Positions 32,932 to 43,510 are shown, counted from the first letter of the stretch. The stretch is DNA of 64,000 nucleotides from Hallerella sp964587155 (GCA_964587155.1 CAZPKF010000001.1:124001-188000); one strand, 5' to 3'. The notes: a model not told the origin generated them from the letters alone. Numbers and translations are program-made.

Positions 32932-34142
32932 ATCCGCAGACCCTTGTCAAAATGGCGTTCCGGGCGTTGCTGCGAAATCGGATGCGCACTTTTCTTTCGG
33001 TGTTGGGAATTGTCATCGGTGTCGCCGCCGTCATCACGATGGTCGCCATGGGTGAGGGATCTAAACAATCCATTCGCGAAAAAATCACGGCGATGGGAAC
33101 AAATGCCATTACGGTGATGCCGAATGTTTCTCGGCGAGGTGGAGTGCAATTAGACGCTAGCGCGTCGACGGTGACTTTGGAAGAAGCGGATGTTGTTGCC
33201 CTTCGTAAAAAAGCGCATTTCATCAATGGAGTTTCTCCGTTGGTTTCTGCGAATGGACAGGCGATTGTCGGCAATAGGAACGAAGCCGTTTCGCTGTCGG
33301 GAGTCAGCGCGGATTTTTTGAAAATCCGGAATTATGAAATTGACAAAGGCGTGATGTTTGACGATGTTTCCGACAGGATGGCGAAGGTTTGCGTCATCGG
33401 TCAAACTGTTGTTTCTACGCTTTTCCCCGATGCGGATCCCATCGGAAAAACTCTCCGGTATAAGAACATTCCACTCAAAGTTGTTGGAACGCTCAAGGCG
33501 AAAGGTTCTGGCGATTTTGGGCAAGATCAGGATGAAATTATATTGGCGCCTTATCAGACGGTGATGAAGCGATTCAATGCGACAACGGACATCCGGACGA
33601 TTTACGCCAATTCCATCGGCGAAGGTTATGCATCTCAGGCGACGGAAGAAATTTTGTCCATTCTCAAGGAACGCCGTTCGTGGAGTGGCGAAAAGGAGCC
33701 TTTCCGTGTTTTCACTCAAGAAGAAATGATAGAAATGATTACAAGTACGTCGGAGCTGTTGACGGTTGTTCTCACCGCTATCGCCGGAATAAGCCTTTTT
33801 GTCGGCGGCATCGGAATCATGAACATTATGTATGTTTCTGTGACTGAGCGCACTCGGGAAATTGGGCTCCGCATGGCCATCGGCGCGCGGGGGCGCGATA
33901 TTCTTCTCCAGTTCCTTTTTGAATCGGTTATGATAAGCTTGCTTGGCGGTCTTGTCGGCATCTTGCTCGGAGCGTTTGCGTCGATGCTTGTCAAATCGAT
34001 TTTGAATTGGCCCATGAGCATTACTGTTTCCAGCGTTTTAGTGAGCTTTGGAGTTTGCTTTGTGACAGGAGTCTTTTTTGGTTGGTATCCGGCGAGAAAA
34101 GCCTCTAGATTAGATCCCATCGAAGCGTTGCGTTTTGAATGA
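32928..34142 (+). CDS. MacB-like ABC permease (FtsX-type)
   Basis: 404 residues. One N-terminal membrane helix (about 20-40), a periplasmic MacB-PCD domain (about 45-270), then three C-terminal helices. These hold the FtsX core GGIGIMNIMYVSVTERTREIGLRMAIG, partly quoted as GGIGIMNIMYVSVTERTREIG. This architecture moves substrates by mechanotransmission without carrying them through the membrane. It is coupled by ATGA to its ATPase. The cargo is unknown; macrolide/peptide export or lipoprotein trafficking are the usual roles. Confidence 0.93.
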   Translation: MNPQTLVKMAFRALLRNRMRTFLSVLGIVIGVAAVITMVAMGEGSKQSIREKITAMGTNAITVMPNVSRRGGVQLDASASTVTLEEADVVALRKKAHFINGVSPLVSANGQAIVGNRNEAVSLSGVSADFLKIRNYEIDKGVMFDDVSDRMAKVCVIGQTVVSTLFPDADPIGKTLRYKNIPLKVVGTLKAKGSGDFGQDQDEIILAPYQTVMKRFNATTDIRTIYANSIGEGYASQATEEILSILKERRSWSGEKEPFRVFTQEEMIEMITSTSELLTVVLTAIAGISLFVGGIGIMNIMYVSVTERTREIGLRMAIGARGRDILLQFLFESVMISLLGGLVGILLGAFASMLVKSILNWPMSITVSSVLVSFGVCFVTGVFFGWYPARKASRLDPIEALRFE

Positions 34143-34154
34143 CATTTAAAATGT

Positions 34155-34162
34155 TATATTTA
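34155..34162 (+). promoter_or_regulatory. Candidate promoter box TATATTTA before lemA
   Basis: TATATTTA lies 19 bases before the lemA ATG and differs from TAnnTTTG only in the last base. It is followed by AGGAGGT as a strong ribosome site. This gap separates lemA from the ABC operon. Confidence 0.35.
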
Positions 34163-34180
34163 TCGAATTAGGAGGTCTTT

Positions 34181-34849
34181 ATGGCAAATGAACTAGATGA
34201 AATGACGGGGCCGGTGAACAGCGCAGGTCGTGATATCAACGTAATTGAAAAACAGTTGCCGGTTGAGGTGGGATTTGGTTCGCTGTTGTTCGAAATATTG
34301 CTGTGGGTGTGTTTCATTGTGCCCGGAGTGATATTCCTTTTTATGAAAATCGGGGCAAAAAATTATTTCCAACAATTGCAGCAAAAGCTCCAATCGGATG
34401 CATCGACGATTGATAATTATTTGGAACAGCGCGTACAAGTGCTGCAAAATGTGGCTCCGTTGGTGAACAAGGCGATTGATTTGGACAAAGATGTGATGAA
34501 ATCGGTGGCGGCGTTCCGCAGCGGAAACGGGCATCTGACGGAAGAGTCCCGCAATGAGGTTTCCAGCGATTTGGACCGCAGCTTTGCCCGGCTTTTTCCT
34601 CAGGTGGAAGCTTATCCTGAACTGAAAGCCCATGCGGTGATTGCCGATGCCATGCAGCGTAATGATTATTTGCAGCGTGAAATCACGGCGGCGCGCAGTC
34701 TTTACAACGATACAGTCGAACAGTGGAACCGGGATATTTTTGCCTGGCCGACAAAAATGATTGTTGCCGCCCGGGCTGGTTATACGACCCGCATACCGTT
34801 TTCGGCTTCGGCGGAAACCAAAGCCCGTGCCCGGGATGTTTTCTTCTAA
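34181..34849 (+). CDS. lemA: LemA family protein
   Basis: 222 residues. One membrane helix (about 33-55: ILLWVCFIVPGVIFLF) follows a 30-residue N-terminal extension. It is followed by the LemA coiled-coil body (about 60-200) with QQRVQVLQNV and the conserved YNDTVEQWNRDI. LemA proteins are anchored in the inner membrane with a helical domain; their role is unknown, although they often sit next to a second membrane protein. AGGAGGT gives an excellent ribosome site. The partner gene starts 18 bases later. Confidence 0.88.
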   Translation: MANELDEMTGPVNSAGRDINVIEKQLPVEVGFGSLLFEILLWVCFIVPGVIFLFMKIGAKNYFQQLQQKLQSDASTIDNYLEQRVQVLQNVAPLVNKAIDLDKDVMKSVAAFRSGNGHLTEESRNEVSSDLDRSFARLFPQVEAYPELKAHAVIADAMQRNDYLQREITAARSLYNDTVEQWNRDIFAWPTKMIVAARAGYTTRIPFSASAETKARARDVFF

Positions 34850-34867
34850 TCGGACTGGTAAAGTTCT

Positions 34868-36574
34868 GTGACAGAAAATGTTTACGATCCGCTAGAGCGG
34901 TATCGAGACGACTACTTGGAAAGTTTTTTGAAAAATGCGGAAGCAGCTTTTGAAGAACTTGCCCAAAAAGCGGGGGTTGATCGGGAAGCGAATAAACAAC
35001 TTTGCCAGGAAATCACTGCACTTTCTTTTTCCCACGAAGACCTCAAATCGTCGATCTCCAAATATTCAATCTTCCGGATTGTTTGTTGGGTAGTTGTTGC
35101 CGTTTTGTTTCTAGTTTGGGCGTGCCCTGAGGGAAATTCGGTGCCGGGCGTTATCGCTCTGATTTTATCCATCGCAATCGCCATTTGGATTTTCGCCAAG
35201 TTGAACGGCAAAATTGAAGAACTTCGAATGGACGACAGCATTTTGGAAATGCAAATCCAAAAGAAAAAGGATGCAGGGTGGGAACAGATGAAGCCGCTCA
35301 ACGACCTTTTTGATTGGGACATTCCCGTAAAATTGATAGAAAAAACGGTTCCCAAATTGCAATTCGACTCGTTTTTTACGGAATCCCGGCTGTTGGAATT
35401 GCAAAATGAATTTGGTTATGATGGCTCGCTGAATAAAAAAGCATCGGTGATTTTTTCGCAAAGCGGCCAGATCAACGGAAATCCTTTTGTGATTGCCGAT
35501 ACGAAGACCTTCCAGATGGGCCAAAAAACGTATACGGGATATTTGACCATTCATTGGACTGAAACTGTCGAGGGATTCGATGGCAAAAGCCGTCGTGTTC
35601 TTCGCAGCCAGACCCTTTCTGCTTCGGTCAGCAAGCCTTGCCCTGTATATGGAAAATTGTCGTTCGTTCTTTATGGGAACGAGGCGGCTCCCCGATTGGA
35701 ATTCACTCGAAAACCGTCCGGTCTTACAGAAGAAGGTTTTTGGCAGGAACGTCGTCGCAAGCGAAAACTCAAGGAACTCAAAAAGTTTTCCGGTAATTTG
35801 AAAGACGAATCCCAGTACACGCTGATGGGAAATCATGAATTTGAAACGCTTTTCGAAACGAAAGACAGAAATGATGAAGTCGAATACCGTCTACTTTTCA
35901 CGCCTCTTGCCCAGAGGCAAATGCTCTCGCTGATCAAAGACAAAAGGTTTGGATATGGAGACGATTTCTCGTTTTTCAAAGAGAAAAAAATCAATGTGGT
36001 TGTGCCGGGCCATTTAAAAGATTTTAAACTGGACACGAATCCGGAACAGTTTTCCAGTTATGATTTTGAACGAACCAAAAATGAATTTGTACGGATTTCC
36101 CAGGAATATTTTCGCAGAGTCTACTTCGCCCTTGCGCCGTTGCTTGCCGTTCCGCTTTACCAGCAAATGCGGACGCAAAAGGAAATTTACAAAGATTCGA
36201 AGAAAAAATCGTCTTTTTGGGAGTGGGAGTCCATCGCTAATTTTTATGGCATCGACAGGTTCAAACATCCGAATTGCATAACGGATTGCATTTTGAAAAC
36301 GGATTGTTTACAGGAATCTGAAAATGGCGAACGGAGAATCCAGGTGTCGGCTTATGGTTATGCGGGGCAATCTCGGGTTGATTTTGTTCCTGTTTTGGGC
36401 GGAGACGGTAGATTTCACCAAGTTCCCGTCCCTTGGACAGAATATTGTCCTGTATCAAGGCGCTCGGAAATGTCCGTCGAGGAGTGTCCAGAGCTGCCTC
36501 GATCCATTTGTCGTACGGAAGGATCCCTGAAAAATGCGGGGCGCATTTTCCGGCGCAGCATTTTTTCGCGGTAA
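34868..36574 (+). CDS. LemA-linked membrane protein of unknown function
   Basis: 568 residues. Helical N-terminus (about 1-60), then two closely spaced membrane helices (about 67-84 and 92-109), then a large soluble domain of about 450 residues. This domain contains NPFVIADTKTFQMGQKTYTG and, later, the conserved-looking block GDGRFHQVPVPWTEYCPV. No catalytic motif is recognised. It starts with GTG 18 bases after lemA, so the two should form a pair, as in other bacteria where LemA is followed by an unknown membrane protein. The C-terminal 40 residues have a different composition, but no frameshift is forced by the sequence. Confidence 0.75.
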   Translation: MTENVYDPLERYRDDYLESFLKNAEAAFEELAQKAGVDREANKQLCQEITALSFSHEDLKSSISKYSIFRIVCWVVVAVLFLVWACPEGNSVPGVIALILSIAIAIWIFAKLNGKIEELRMDDSILEMQIQKKKDAGWEQMKPLNDLFDWDIPVKLIEKTVPKLQFDSFFTESRLLELQNEFGYDGSLNKKASVIFSQSGQINGNPFVIADTKTFQMGQKTYTGYLTIHWTETVEGFDGKSRRVLRSQTLSASVSKPCPVYGKLSFVLYGNEAAPRLEFTRKPSGLTEEGFWQERRRKRKLKELKKFSGNLKDESQYTLMGNHEFETLFETKDRNDEVEYRLLFTPLAQRQMLSLIKDKRFGYGDDFSFFKEKKINVVVPGHLKDFKLDTNPEQFSSYDFERTKNEFVRISQEYFRRVYFALAPLLAVPLYQQMRTQKEIYKDSKKKSSFWEWESIANFYGIDRFKHPNCITDCILKTDCLQESENGERRIQVSAYGYAGQSRVDFVPVLGGDGRFHQVPVPWTEYCPVSRRSEMSVEECPELPRSICRTEGSLKNAGRIFRRSIFSR

Positions 36575-36598
36575 TGGGGGCGGTTTAGATAAAGGGTG

Positions 36599-36653
36599 CT
36601 CCGGTGCCGGAGAAAGATGGGGACGTTGCTCGAAAATTGTTATTTTCTATCGG
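36599..36653 (+). promoter_or_regulatory. Short inverted repeat and possible promoter before the SprA-like gene
   Basis: CTCCGG, TG, CCGGAG (36599-36612) is a 6-base inverted repeat without a T-tract. It is followed by TTGCTC (36626-36631), a 16-base spacer and TATCGG (36648-36653), about 84 bases before the ATG. The -10 match is poor, so this is only a possible promoter. Confidence 0.25.
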
Positions 36654-36736
36654 CATTTTGTGGATTTATGGGCGTCATTTCCGTATTTTGATGGCGTTTT
36701 GTTCCGCAGGAGAACTATGTCCGGATTTTTTCTAGG

Positions 36737-39700
36737 ATGAAAAGGCTTCTTGCCGCTTTCGCCATTTTGTTTGCGCTGACTTCCGCTCAGGAATCGGCGG
36801 ATTCTGTCGTATCCGGAAATTCAAATGGGGCTGTGCAATATATTCCCCTGCCGCCCAACGTGACTCCGCTTTCGGACATTGCCCCTAAAAGTGGGGTCGG
36901 GCAAAGTGGGCGTTTGATGAAACCGCCCCGGAACGAACATTACGACCACAGTATCAATTTTGAAAACCGTGAAATGGAGGTGTCGAAAAAATACGTCAAC
37001 GGGATCAGCCGCGATACCATGGAACTTTGGTCTGCGACTTATCCGGAATTGGCGTCTTATGTTTCCGACATGTATGACATTGGGTTCAACCGCCTGTGGT
37101 TGAACTCTTTTGCCGGGCAAAGCAATGGCGGTTATGCGGAACCGGACAATGCGACTCTTTACGATATCGATATTCCCATCAACATGCCATCTTGGATGAA
37201 GGACTTCGGATTTGATAAACCGAAGTTGATGCTTCAGGGAACGATGGACATCCGGCTTTCTGGCCGTGGCGAAAAGGATGACGCTCCCGGCAGCACCAAG
37301 GACAATCTGTTCCCCAGCCCAACGCTGACTTATGATCCGAGCTTTATGGTGAAGGGAAAAATCGGTCCTTATATCACCGTCGAAGTGAATAACGTGGAAA
37401 GTGGCTTGGGGGCAAAAAATCAAATTCGCGTGGTGTATGAAGAATCCTATAAAGGGGAATTCGAAGACTACATTTTGCAGCGGATTGAAGCGGGAACGAC
37501 ATCGCTTGCGCTCCCCGGAACCGAGCTTACGGGATATTCAGAAAATCACAAGGGACTGTTTGGCATTAAAGCGGAATGGAAACTGGGTGATTGGTGGCTG
37601 ACAACGATAGCGTCTCAAGATGGTGGAAGTCAAGAAAAATACACCATCAATGCGAGTTCCAGTACAACGGAATTTCAGATTCAGGATAAACAATTTATCG
37701 CTTACCGGTATTATTTTGTGAACCATGCCGCCCGCAACAACTACATCAGCGCGGGGCTTGCCGGGAGAACAACGTCTCCTTATGCGGCGACCAATTTGAA
37801 ACTTTACAAACGGGCTCCGACAAATACGACGACCAATGTCGTGGAAAATGTGAAAGCGGTTTACACAACGCCATCCGGAATGACTGTGGAAAAGACAATT
37901 GACCGACTTGTCCCCATGTCTGTGAACGATTACACCTACGACAGCAAAACGGGCATTGTGAAAGTCCTCGGAGCATCCAAATCGACGCTCATTGCCGCCA
38001 GCTGGTCGGACGATGGAACTGGCCGCAGAGGGACAACGGTGAATGACGGCTCTCGGGTTGTGCTCATTCAGTGGGATGCGACTCTTTCAGAACTGACGGA
38101 TATCGACAAGTTGATGCTCCGCAATGTTTATTCTATAGGCATTTCGGACGAGAGTTCTTCGAGTTTTGTTTTGAGGGTGAAGAATAAAGCGGGAATCTCC
38201 GGTTCGTATTTGAATACTTTGGGACTTGTCGATACGATAACAAGTACGATTTTGACGGGTGATGCTTCGATTTTCAAAAAGGACGCTTCGGGATCTTACA
38301 CGGGTGAAATGTGGCTGCCTTGCCGCCCGCTTTCGTGGTATTCGGGGGCGAATTCTTCGGCTCGGGCGCGGGAAAATTGCTTGGAACCGTTCCGCAACGT
38401 GGATTCTTCGGCGGCAATGGCAAAACTTTACACATTGCCTGTGGCAAATCTTGGAACCAAATACACGAACCGTTTTTATTTTGAAAGCGTAGGCAAACGG
38501 CGCAATTCCGTCATCAGCGTGCGCGATCCCAGTTCCAGTTATTCCGTGAGTTCCGGAACGTGCATGGACATTTCCGAAGGTTCCGAAAAGTTGAAGGCCG
38601 GTTCGACGGTGCTTACGCGCGGAGTCGATTACGATGTGAACTACGAGCTGGGACAAATTGAATTGTTGAGTGAAACCGCTCTGGATCCGAATAAAGAAAT
38701 TTCTGTTGAATTTGAATGTGAACCTCTTTTTGAAATCGACAACAAGGTGCTTTTGGGAGCGCGGGCGGAACTTCCACTTTCCCGTTACGGATTCGGCGAA
38801 GGTTCCTTGTTTGGCATCACTGCTTTGTACAAAAGTCAAAGTACGACAGCCAGTACGCCGACTCTTGGAAACGAACCGTATTCGAGCTTCTTATGGGGAA
38901 TGAACCTCCGTTTGCAGGATACAACGCGTTGGATGACCGATTTGGTCAATTGGATTCCCGGCATACACACAACGGCGGCTTCGAATTGGAGGTTTGAAGC
39001 GGAGTTTGCTAGCAGCTATCACAACGCGAATACGAGCAGCGGACAAACGGCTTTGCTCGAAGATTTTGAATCCAGCGAATCGGGGCTTGTGTACCCACTG
39101 ACGCGCCTTTCTTGGTATCCGGCGTCTCCTCCGGGCGGTGTAGATTTAGATCCGAGTACATATATCGAAAGTCAGGATTACAAGCACAAGGGTGAATTTA
39201 TTTGGCACAGCAACAATACGGTGCTTTACAAGCATATTTACCCAACGGTTGGAAACAGCGACGTGGACAATCAGAGATTGACGGTTCTCAAGTTGACCCT
39301 CCGGCCAAACGATAATTTGGTTGGCAACAGCTGGGGCGGCATCATGCGGCCAAATTCAAGCTATTATCAAGATTTGAGCAACATGAAGTATATCGAAGTG
39401 GTTGCCCGCGGAAACGTTGGAAGCTTGTATTTGGATTTGGGACTTGTGAGTGAAGATTTGTCCATCAACGGCTATGCGCCCAACGGAGAATACGACGGCG
39501 AAAATGATTTGGGGACAACGACCGCATTGCACGATAAGGGCCTTGACGGCGTTTCCGGTTCCGATGAATCGTATCAGATTTGGGACTGCCGAATGAACGG
39601 TTGTGTGAGTACGATTCGTACCAGTGCCAATTCAGATGCGACGAACACCGATATCGCACGTGATAATTTTGACGACGATTTGGACGATGAAAGTGATCCG

Positions 39701-42700
39701 CCCGTTGCCATCAACGGTACAGAGGGCAATTCGGGAGAACGGACGTATGACACAGAAGACATCAACCGGAACGGTTCTTTGGACACGGACATAGGATTTG
39801 TCCGCTACCGCATTGATCTTTCGGATAACGATGACGCCAATTTTGAAACGTTGAAAAATGGTTGGCGCAAATGGAAAATCCCGTTGGACCGCTACGATAC
39901 GATTGTCACGTCTAGCGGAGAAAGTTATTTGACCATCCTTTCGCAGGCCCAATTCTCCAGACTTTGGATGGGGAAAATTTCAAATGGCGTTGCCGAAGCC
40001 AAAGTACAAATTGCAAACCTCGGCGTAATGGGAAATTCTTGGGAAGCTTCCGATGTGTCGAGTAAATTTGTCACCTCTTCGACGGGCAATTCGCAGACGG
40101 CAATTGTCGATGGAAGCGAAGTGGAAATTTCGTCGTCGGCGCAAACCTCGGCGGCGGATTCAAGCTTCTTGACGATTTCGACTCTCAACAACAGGGAAAA
40201 TTCGGGGACGTATTACAAAAGTCCGAATACGGAAACAGAACGGGACGCGGAAACGAATGCCGCATTGAAAGAAACGGCTCTTGTCTTGAGTTACCGGAAT
40301 TTGTCGCCGGGCCAATCCGTTGGCGCTACGCGCACCTTTGATGCGGATGAAAAAGATTTGACAAAGTACAAAACGCTGAAAATGGAAATCCATTATACGA
40401 CCGAGGCTTCGAAGACGCCTGTGCGGTTCGCTTTGCAATTTGGCGAAGGTTCTTTGGAAGGCTCTACGGATTATTACGAATGGAGCTTTAGACCGGTAAA
40501 AATCAATTGCTCTGCGGCGGAACGGGCAGCGGATTGTCACGAACGGAACTGGCTTGCCAACGCATTTTCAGAAAAACTTTCGGCGTTTTCCGATTTGAAA
40601 AAAGGTCGGCGACCGCCGTTCCTAGAACCTGTCGTCGATTCCATTGGCGGAGAGCGTGAAGAAGTGCTGAAATTGGTTGGAAACCCTTCGACGACGACAG
40701 TCGACTGGATCCGTTTTGTCATCATTGCTGACGAAGATGCTTCTCCGGCGGATTTGGAAGGGGAATTTTGGATAGACGATTTGCGCCTTTCGGACATGGA
40801 CAGCGATTGGGGCTATGCGTTCCGGACTTCCGGCCAGGCGAATTTTTCGGACTTTCTTTCTGTATCGGGATCGGCTAGGTATCAAGATGGAAACTTTGCG
40901 ACTCTTTCTACAAACGGATCGTCTCCAAAGCCAACACTTTCCGAAGCGGAAACAAAACTCGATTTGGCGGCAGACGCCAGTGTGAACTTGAATAAATTCC
41001 TAGCGGACGAACAGGGCTTTCACATTCCGCTGAGTGTCGGCTACAGCAGCACAACGGAACGCCCGTATTTGAAACCGACAGATGATCTGGAACTTTCCCG
41101 TGATAATTTGGGGGATTTCGCCAAGGATATTTGGGACGGCAACTTGACTGTAGAAGATGCGGATGAAGAACAAAAACTCAGGGACAATGCGGATTCTCGA
41201 GGATATCAATCGTTTAGCCGCACAAAACGGTTCAGTTTGAGTTACAGCAAAGATTATAAAATGGAATCCAGTCCGGTGAAGGAAATCCTTTCGCAAATCT
41301 TCTTGGAAAGACCCGCTTGGAGTTACAGCTATACGGAAACAGAATCGCGTTCCACGACGGCGGCGGACTCCACATACTCTTACCATACGATTATTGAATA
41401 TAGCTTGGGAACGTTCAATCGTTTCAATTACAAACCGTTTGATTTCTTAAAGAAATCGTCTTGGGGAAAGGGCTTTGCCGATGCGACGTTTGAACCGTGG
41501 CCGCAGACGGTAGACCTCACCCTGTTCGATTTGAGTTACATCCGCTACGTGAATCAGGAGCGCGATCCGGACTTTACGGAGCCGCAAACGGACCGCATGG
41601 TCACTTACACGGTGGATTTGTCCCACAAGGCCAACGTCCGCTGGAATATTTTCCCGTTCCTTTCGACAAGTTACAGCTTGAACATTTCCCGTGATATGTT
41701 TGGCGGTGGAGATCAAGAAGACTTTGCCAAGGAAAATTTCTTCTCGACTAAAAACGGCGGGCTTTTTGCTGCTGACGACATATTTGATTATGATCATACG
41801 GACCACAAGATATATGTGTCGCCGGACAGCGTTGTCGTTATTCCTTACGATACCGTGGCAGCGGTTTCCGCTTCGGGAGATACCGCTCTCATTGACATGG
41901 ATGATCCGGACACTTACCGCATCCTTTACGACAGCACTGTTTATTACAAGGTGGACAGTGTGGGAAAAAGAGAATACGGGCGCGCTTACGGCATTCTCAA
42001 AAATGAACGTAGCCGCAGCCAGCAATTCAAAACGACGTTCAGCCCTCCGCTGATTCCGTTTTTGCCAATGACGTTTGCATTCACTTCTTCGTTCAAACAG
42101 CAAAAGACGATTCCTGACGAGTTTGAACTGTATGATCCGACGATGGTTGAAAAAAATTATTGGACGATATCCCAAACGAACCGGTTTGAATTTTCGCCCT
42201 CGTTCCGGTTGGTCAATTTTATGAGCCTCTTCGGTGATAAAAATGCGGCCAAGAGCTTTTTTGAAAAATTGAAATGGCGTGACATTAAAGCGGCTTGGAC
42301 GGTGGATATTTCGACTGTTGGTGAAAACTTCACCCTTTCGCAGTTATACGAAGAACAAGGAGTCTCTCCGTTCCAGTATTATCTATATGGCTTGGGCATT
42401 GGAAACGGTTACAAGAATCGCGGAATTTGGAATATCGTTTCGGGCGACATGGCGCTTGATCACCGCGACGATTACAGGCGTTTTGCACAGTATCGCAACC
42501 GTCATGTGGACACTCTTGTTTATCAGGGAAATTTCACGCACAGCGTTAACCGCACGTTGAATCTTTCAACGGGATTCACCCTCCCGTTCTGGAGTATTGG
42601 CGTTGTCACCGACATGCAGTGGAAGCAGGACTTTAGCCAGTCGCGGGAATATCCGCTTTACACGGATTCGACAATAGTTTGGCCCAAATGGGGCGTTGGG

Positions 42701-43510
42701 GTGACTGTTCCGAATTTCTCGCAGCGAATCGGATTCTTGAACGGATTCCGCAGCGTGAGTACGACGCATCGGGTGGATTACACGCATACGCGCTCAGTCA
42801 AACCATTCCAGAGTGCAGAAGACTCGTGGACGACGACGTGGAATTTCAATCCGCTAATCCGGATCAATTTCTTGACGCAAAACAACATCCGCATTGAAAA
42901 CAATACTTTCTTAAAGCTCGAATTCACGGACAGACGCCCCAAAGAAGAAGTGATTTCCCAAACGAATTGGCCTGCGGATGAGGAAAATTTGAGTGATACG
43001 TCAAAATATTTCTACACTCCCTGGATTTATACGTCGCTTTACAAGGATTACGGCTACAATGTCGGTAATGATTTGACGATTTCGTACCCGCTCAAGACAA
43101 AACGCGGTTTCCAATTCTGGAAGTGGTACTTCAAATTGAAAAACGATATCGATTTGCGGTTTACCGCAGGGTATGAATACACGAAAACGATTCGGGAAAC
43201 TTATGATCCTGGTCCCGATTACGATATGACGAAAAAGGAAAGCGGCACGGACGGCGTTTATAAAAAATGGACGATTGAAGGAACCGATTACGTTTTCTAT
43301 TACCCGGAATTGCACAAAACGGAGCGCACTGTTCCTTCGCGTGTCCATGAATGGTTTGTCCGTCCCAGTGCGGGTTATCAGTTCAACAAAATGGCCAGTA
43401 TGAGCGCATACGTGGAATATCGTCAAATTCATGAAAAGCTAGATGATGAAACCGCCCATACCGAACAGATTCTTTCGTTTGAAATCGCATTGCTTTTAAG
43501 GTTTAATTAG
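36737..43510 (+). CDS. sprA: SprA-like giant outer-membrane protein
   Basis: 2257 residues with a Sec signal (cleavage near TSA, residue 17). It matches SprA, the type IX secretion translocon of Bacteroidota. Early repeats show the SprA pattern (IKLEYTG-type RVVYEESYKGEFED, ILQRIEAGTTSLALPGTELTG, LFGIKAEWKLGDWWLTTIASQ). The middle contains repeated TEVRVVYL-like modules with Ser-, Thr- and Asp-rich loops. The last 800 residues are strand-rich with aromatic ends, typical of a giant barrel, and the chain ends SFEIALLLRFN. Length is close to Flavobacterium SprA (about 2400). It would export cargo such as surface hydrolases with C-terminal signals. Other T9SS parts are not in the window. A small chrA-type gene follows after eight bases. 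Confidence 0.88.
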   Translation: MKRLLAAFAILFALTSAQESADSVVSGNSNGAVQYIPLPPNVTPLSDIAPKSGVGQSGRLMKPPRNEHYDHSINFENREMEVSKKYVNGISRDTMELWSATYPELASYVSDMYDIGFNRLWLNSFAGQSNGGYAEPDNATLYDIDIPINMPSWMKDFGFDKPKLMLQGTMDIRLSGRGEKDDAPGSTKDNLFPSPTLTYDPSFMVKGKIGPYITVEVNNVESGLGAKNQIRVVYEESYKGEFEDYILQRIEAGTTSLALPGTELTGYSENHKGLFGIKAEWKLGDWWLTTIASQDGGSQEKYTINASSSTTEFQIQDKQFIAYRYYFVNHAARNNYISAGLAGRTTSPYAATNLKLYKRAPTNTTTNVVENVKAVYTTPSGMTVEKTIDRLVPMSVNDYTYDSKTGIVKVLGASKSTLIAASWSDDGTGRRGTTVNDGSRVVLIQWDATLSELTDIDKLMLRNVYSIGISDESSSSFVLRVKNKAGISGSYLNTLGLVDTITSTILTGDASIFKKDASGSYTGEMWLPCRPLSWYSGANSSARARENCLEPFRNVDSSAAMAKLYTLPVANLGTKYTNRFYFESVGKRRNSVISVRDPSSSYSVSSGTCMDISEGSEKLKAGSTVLTRGVDYDVNYELGQIELLSETALDPNKEISVEFECEPLFEIDNKVLLGARAELPLSRYGFGEGSLFGITALYKSQSTTASTPTLGNEPYSSFLWGMNLRLQDTTRWMTDLVNWIPGIHTTAASNWRFEAEFASSYHNANTSSGQTALLEDFESSESGLVYPLTRLSWYPASPPGGVDLDPSTYIESQDYKHKGEFIWHSNNTVLYKHIYPTVGNSDVDNQRLTVLKLTLRPNDNLVGNSWGGIMRPNSSYYQDLSNMKYIEVVARGNVGSLYLDLGLVSEDLSINGYAPNGEYDGENDLGTTTALHDKGLDGVSGSDESYQIWDCRMNGCVSTIRTSANSDATNTDIARDNFDDDLDDESDPPVAINGTEGNSGERTYDTEDINRNGSLDTDIGFVRYRIDLSDNDDANFETLKNGWRKWKIPLDRYDTIVTSSGESYLTILSQAQFSRLWMGKISNGVAEAKVQIANLGVMGNSWEASDVSSKFVTSSTGNSQTAIVDGSEVEISSSAQTSAADSSFLTISTLNNRENSGTYYKSPNTETERDAETNAALKETALVLSYRNLSPGQSVGATRTFDADEKDLTKYKTLKMEIHYTTEASKTPVRFALQFGEGSLEGSTDYYEWSFRPVKINCSAAERAADCHERNWLANAFSEKLSAFSDLKKGRRPPFLEPVVDSIGGEREEVLKLVGNPSTTTVDWIRFVIIADEDASPADLEGEFWIDDLRLSDMDSDWGYAFRTSGQANFSDFLSVSGSARYQDGNFATLSTNGSSPKPTLSEAETKLDLAADASVNLNKFLADEQGFHIPLSVGYSSTTERPYLKPTDDLELSRDNLGDFAKDIWDGNLTVEDADEEQKLRDNADSRGYQSFSRTKRFSLSYSKDYKMESSPVKEILSQIFLERPAWSYSYTETESRSTTAADSTYSYHTIIEYSLGTFNRFNYKPFDFLKKSSWGKGFADATFEPWPQTVDLTLFDLSYIRYVNQERDPDFTEPQTDRMVTYTVDLSHKANVRWNIFPFLSTSYSLNISRDMFGGGDQEDFAKENFFSTKNGGLFAADDIFDYDHTDHKIYVSPDSVVVIPYDTVAAVSASGDTALIDMDDPDTYRILYDSTVYYKVDSVGKREYGRAYGILKNERSRSQQFKTTFSPPLIPFLPMTFAFTSSFKQQKTIPDEFELYDPTMVEKNYWTISQTNRFEFSPSFRLVNFMSLFGDKNAAKSFFEKLKWRDIKAAWTVDISTVGENFTLSQLYEEQGVSPFQYYLYGLGIGNGYKNRGIWNIVSGDMALDHRDDYRRFAQYRNRHVDTLVYQGNFTHSVNRTLNLSTGFTLPFWSIGVVTDMQWKQDFSQSREYPLYTDSTIVWPKWGVGVTVPNFSQRIGFLNGFRSVSTTHRVDYTHTRSVKPFQSAEDSWTTTWNFNPLIRINFLTQNNIRIENNTFLKLEFTDRRPKEEVISQTNWPADEENLSDTSKYFYTPWIYTSLYKDYGYNVGNDLTISYPLKTKRGFQFWKWYFKLKNDIDLRFTAGYEYTKTIRETYDPGPDYDMTKKESGTDGVYKKWTIEGTDYVFYYPELHKTERTVPSRVHEWFVRPSAGYQFNKMASMSAYVEYRQIHEKLDDETAHTEQILSFEIALLLRFN

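Noticed and set aside
36324..36530. Possible frameshift at the end of the LemA-linked protein
   Set aside because: The main frame stays open to 36574 and keeps plausible residues; the alternative frame shows no conserved block.
41447..42175. A 242-codon minus-strand frame inside the SprA-like gene
   Set aside because: Shadow frame with Arg-rich composition and no domain; the plus-strand protein is continuous and recognisable.
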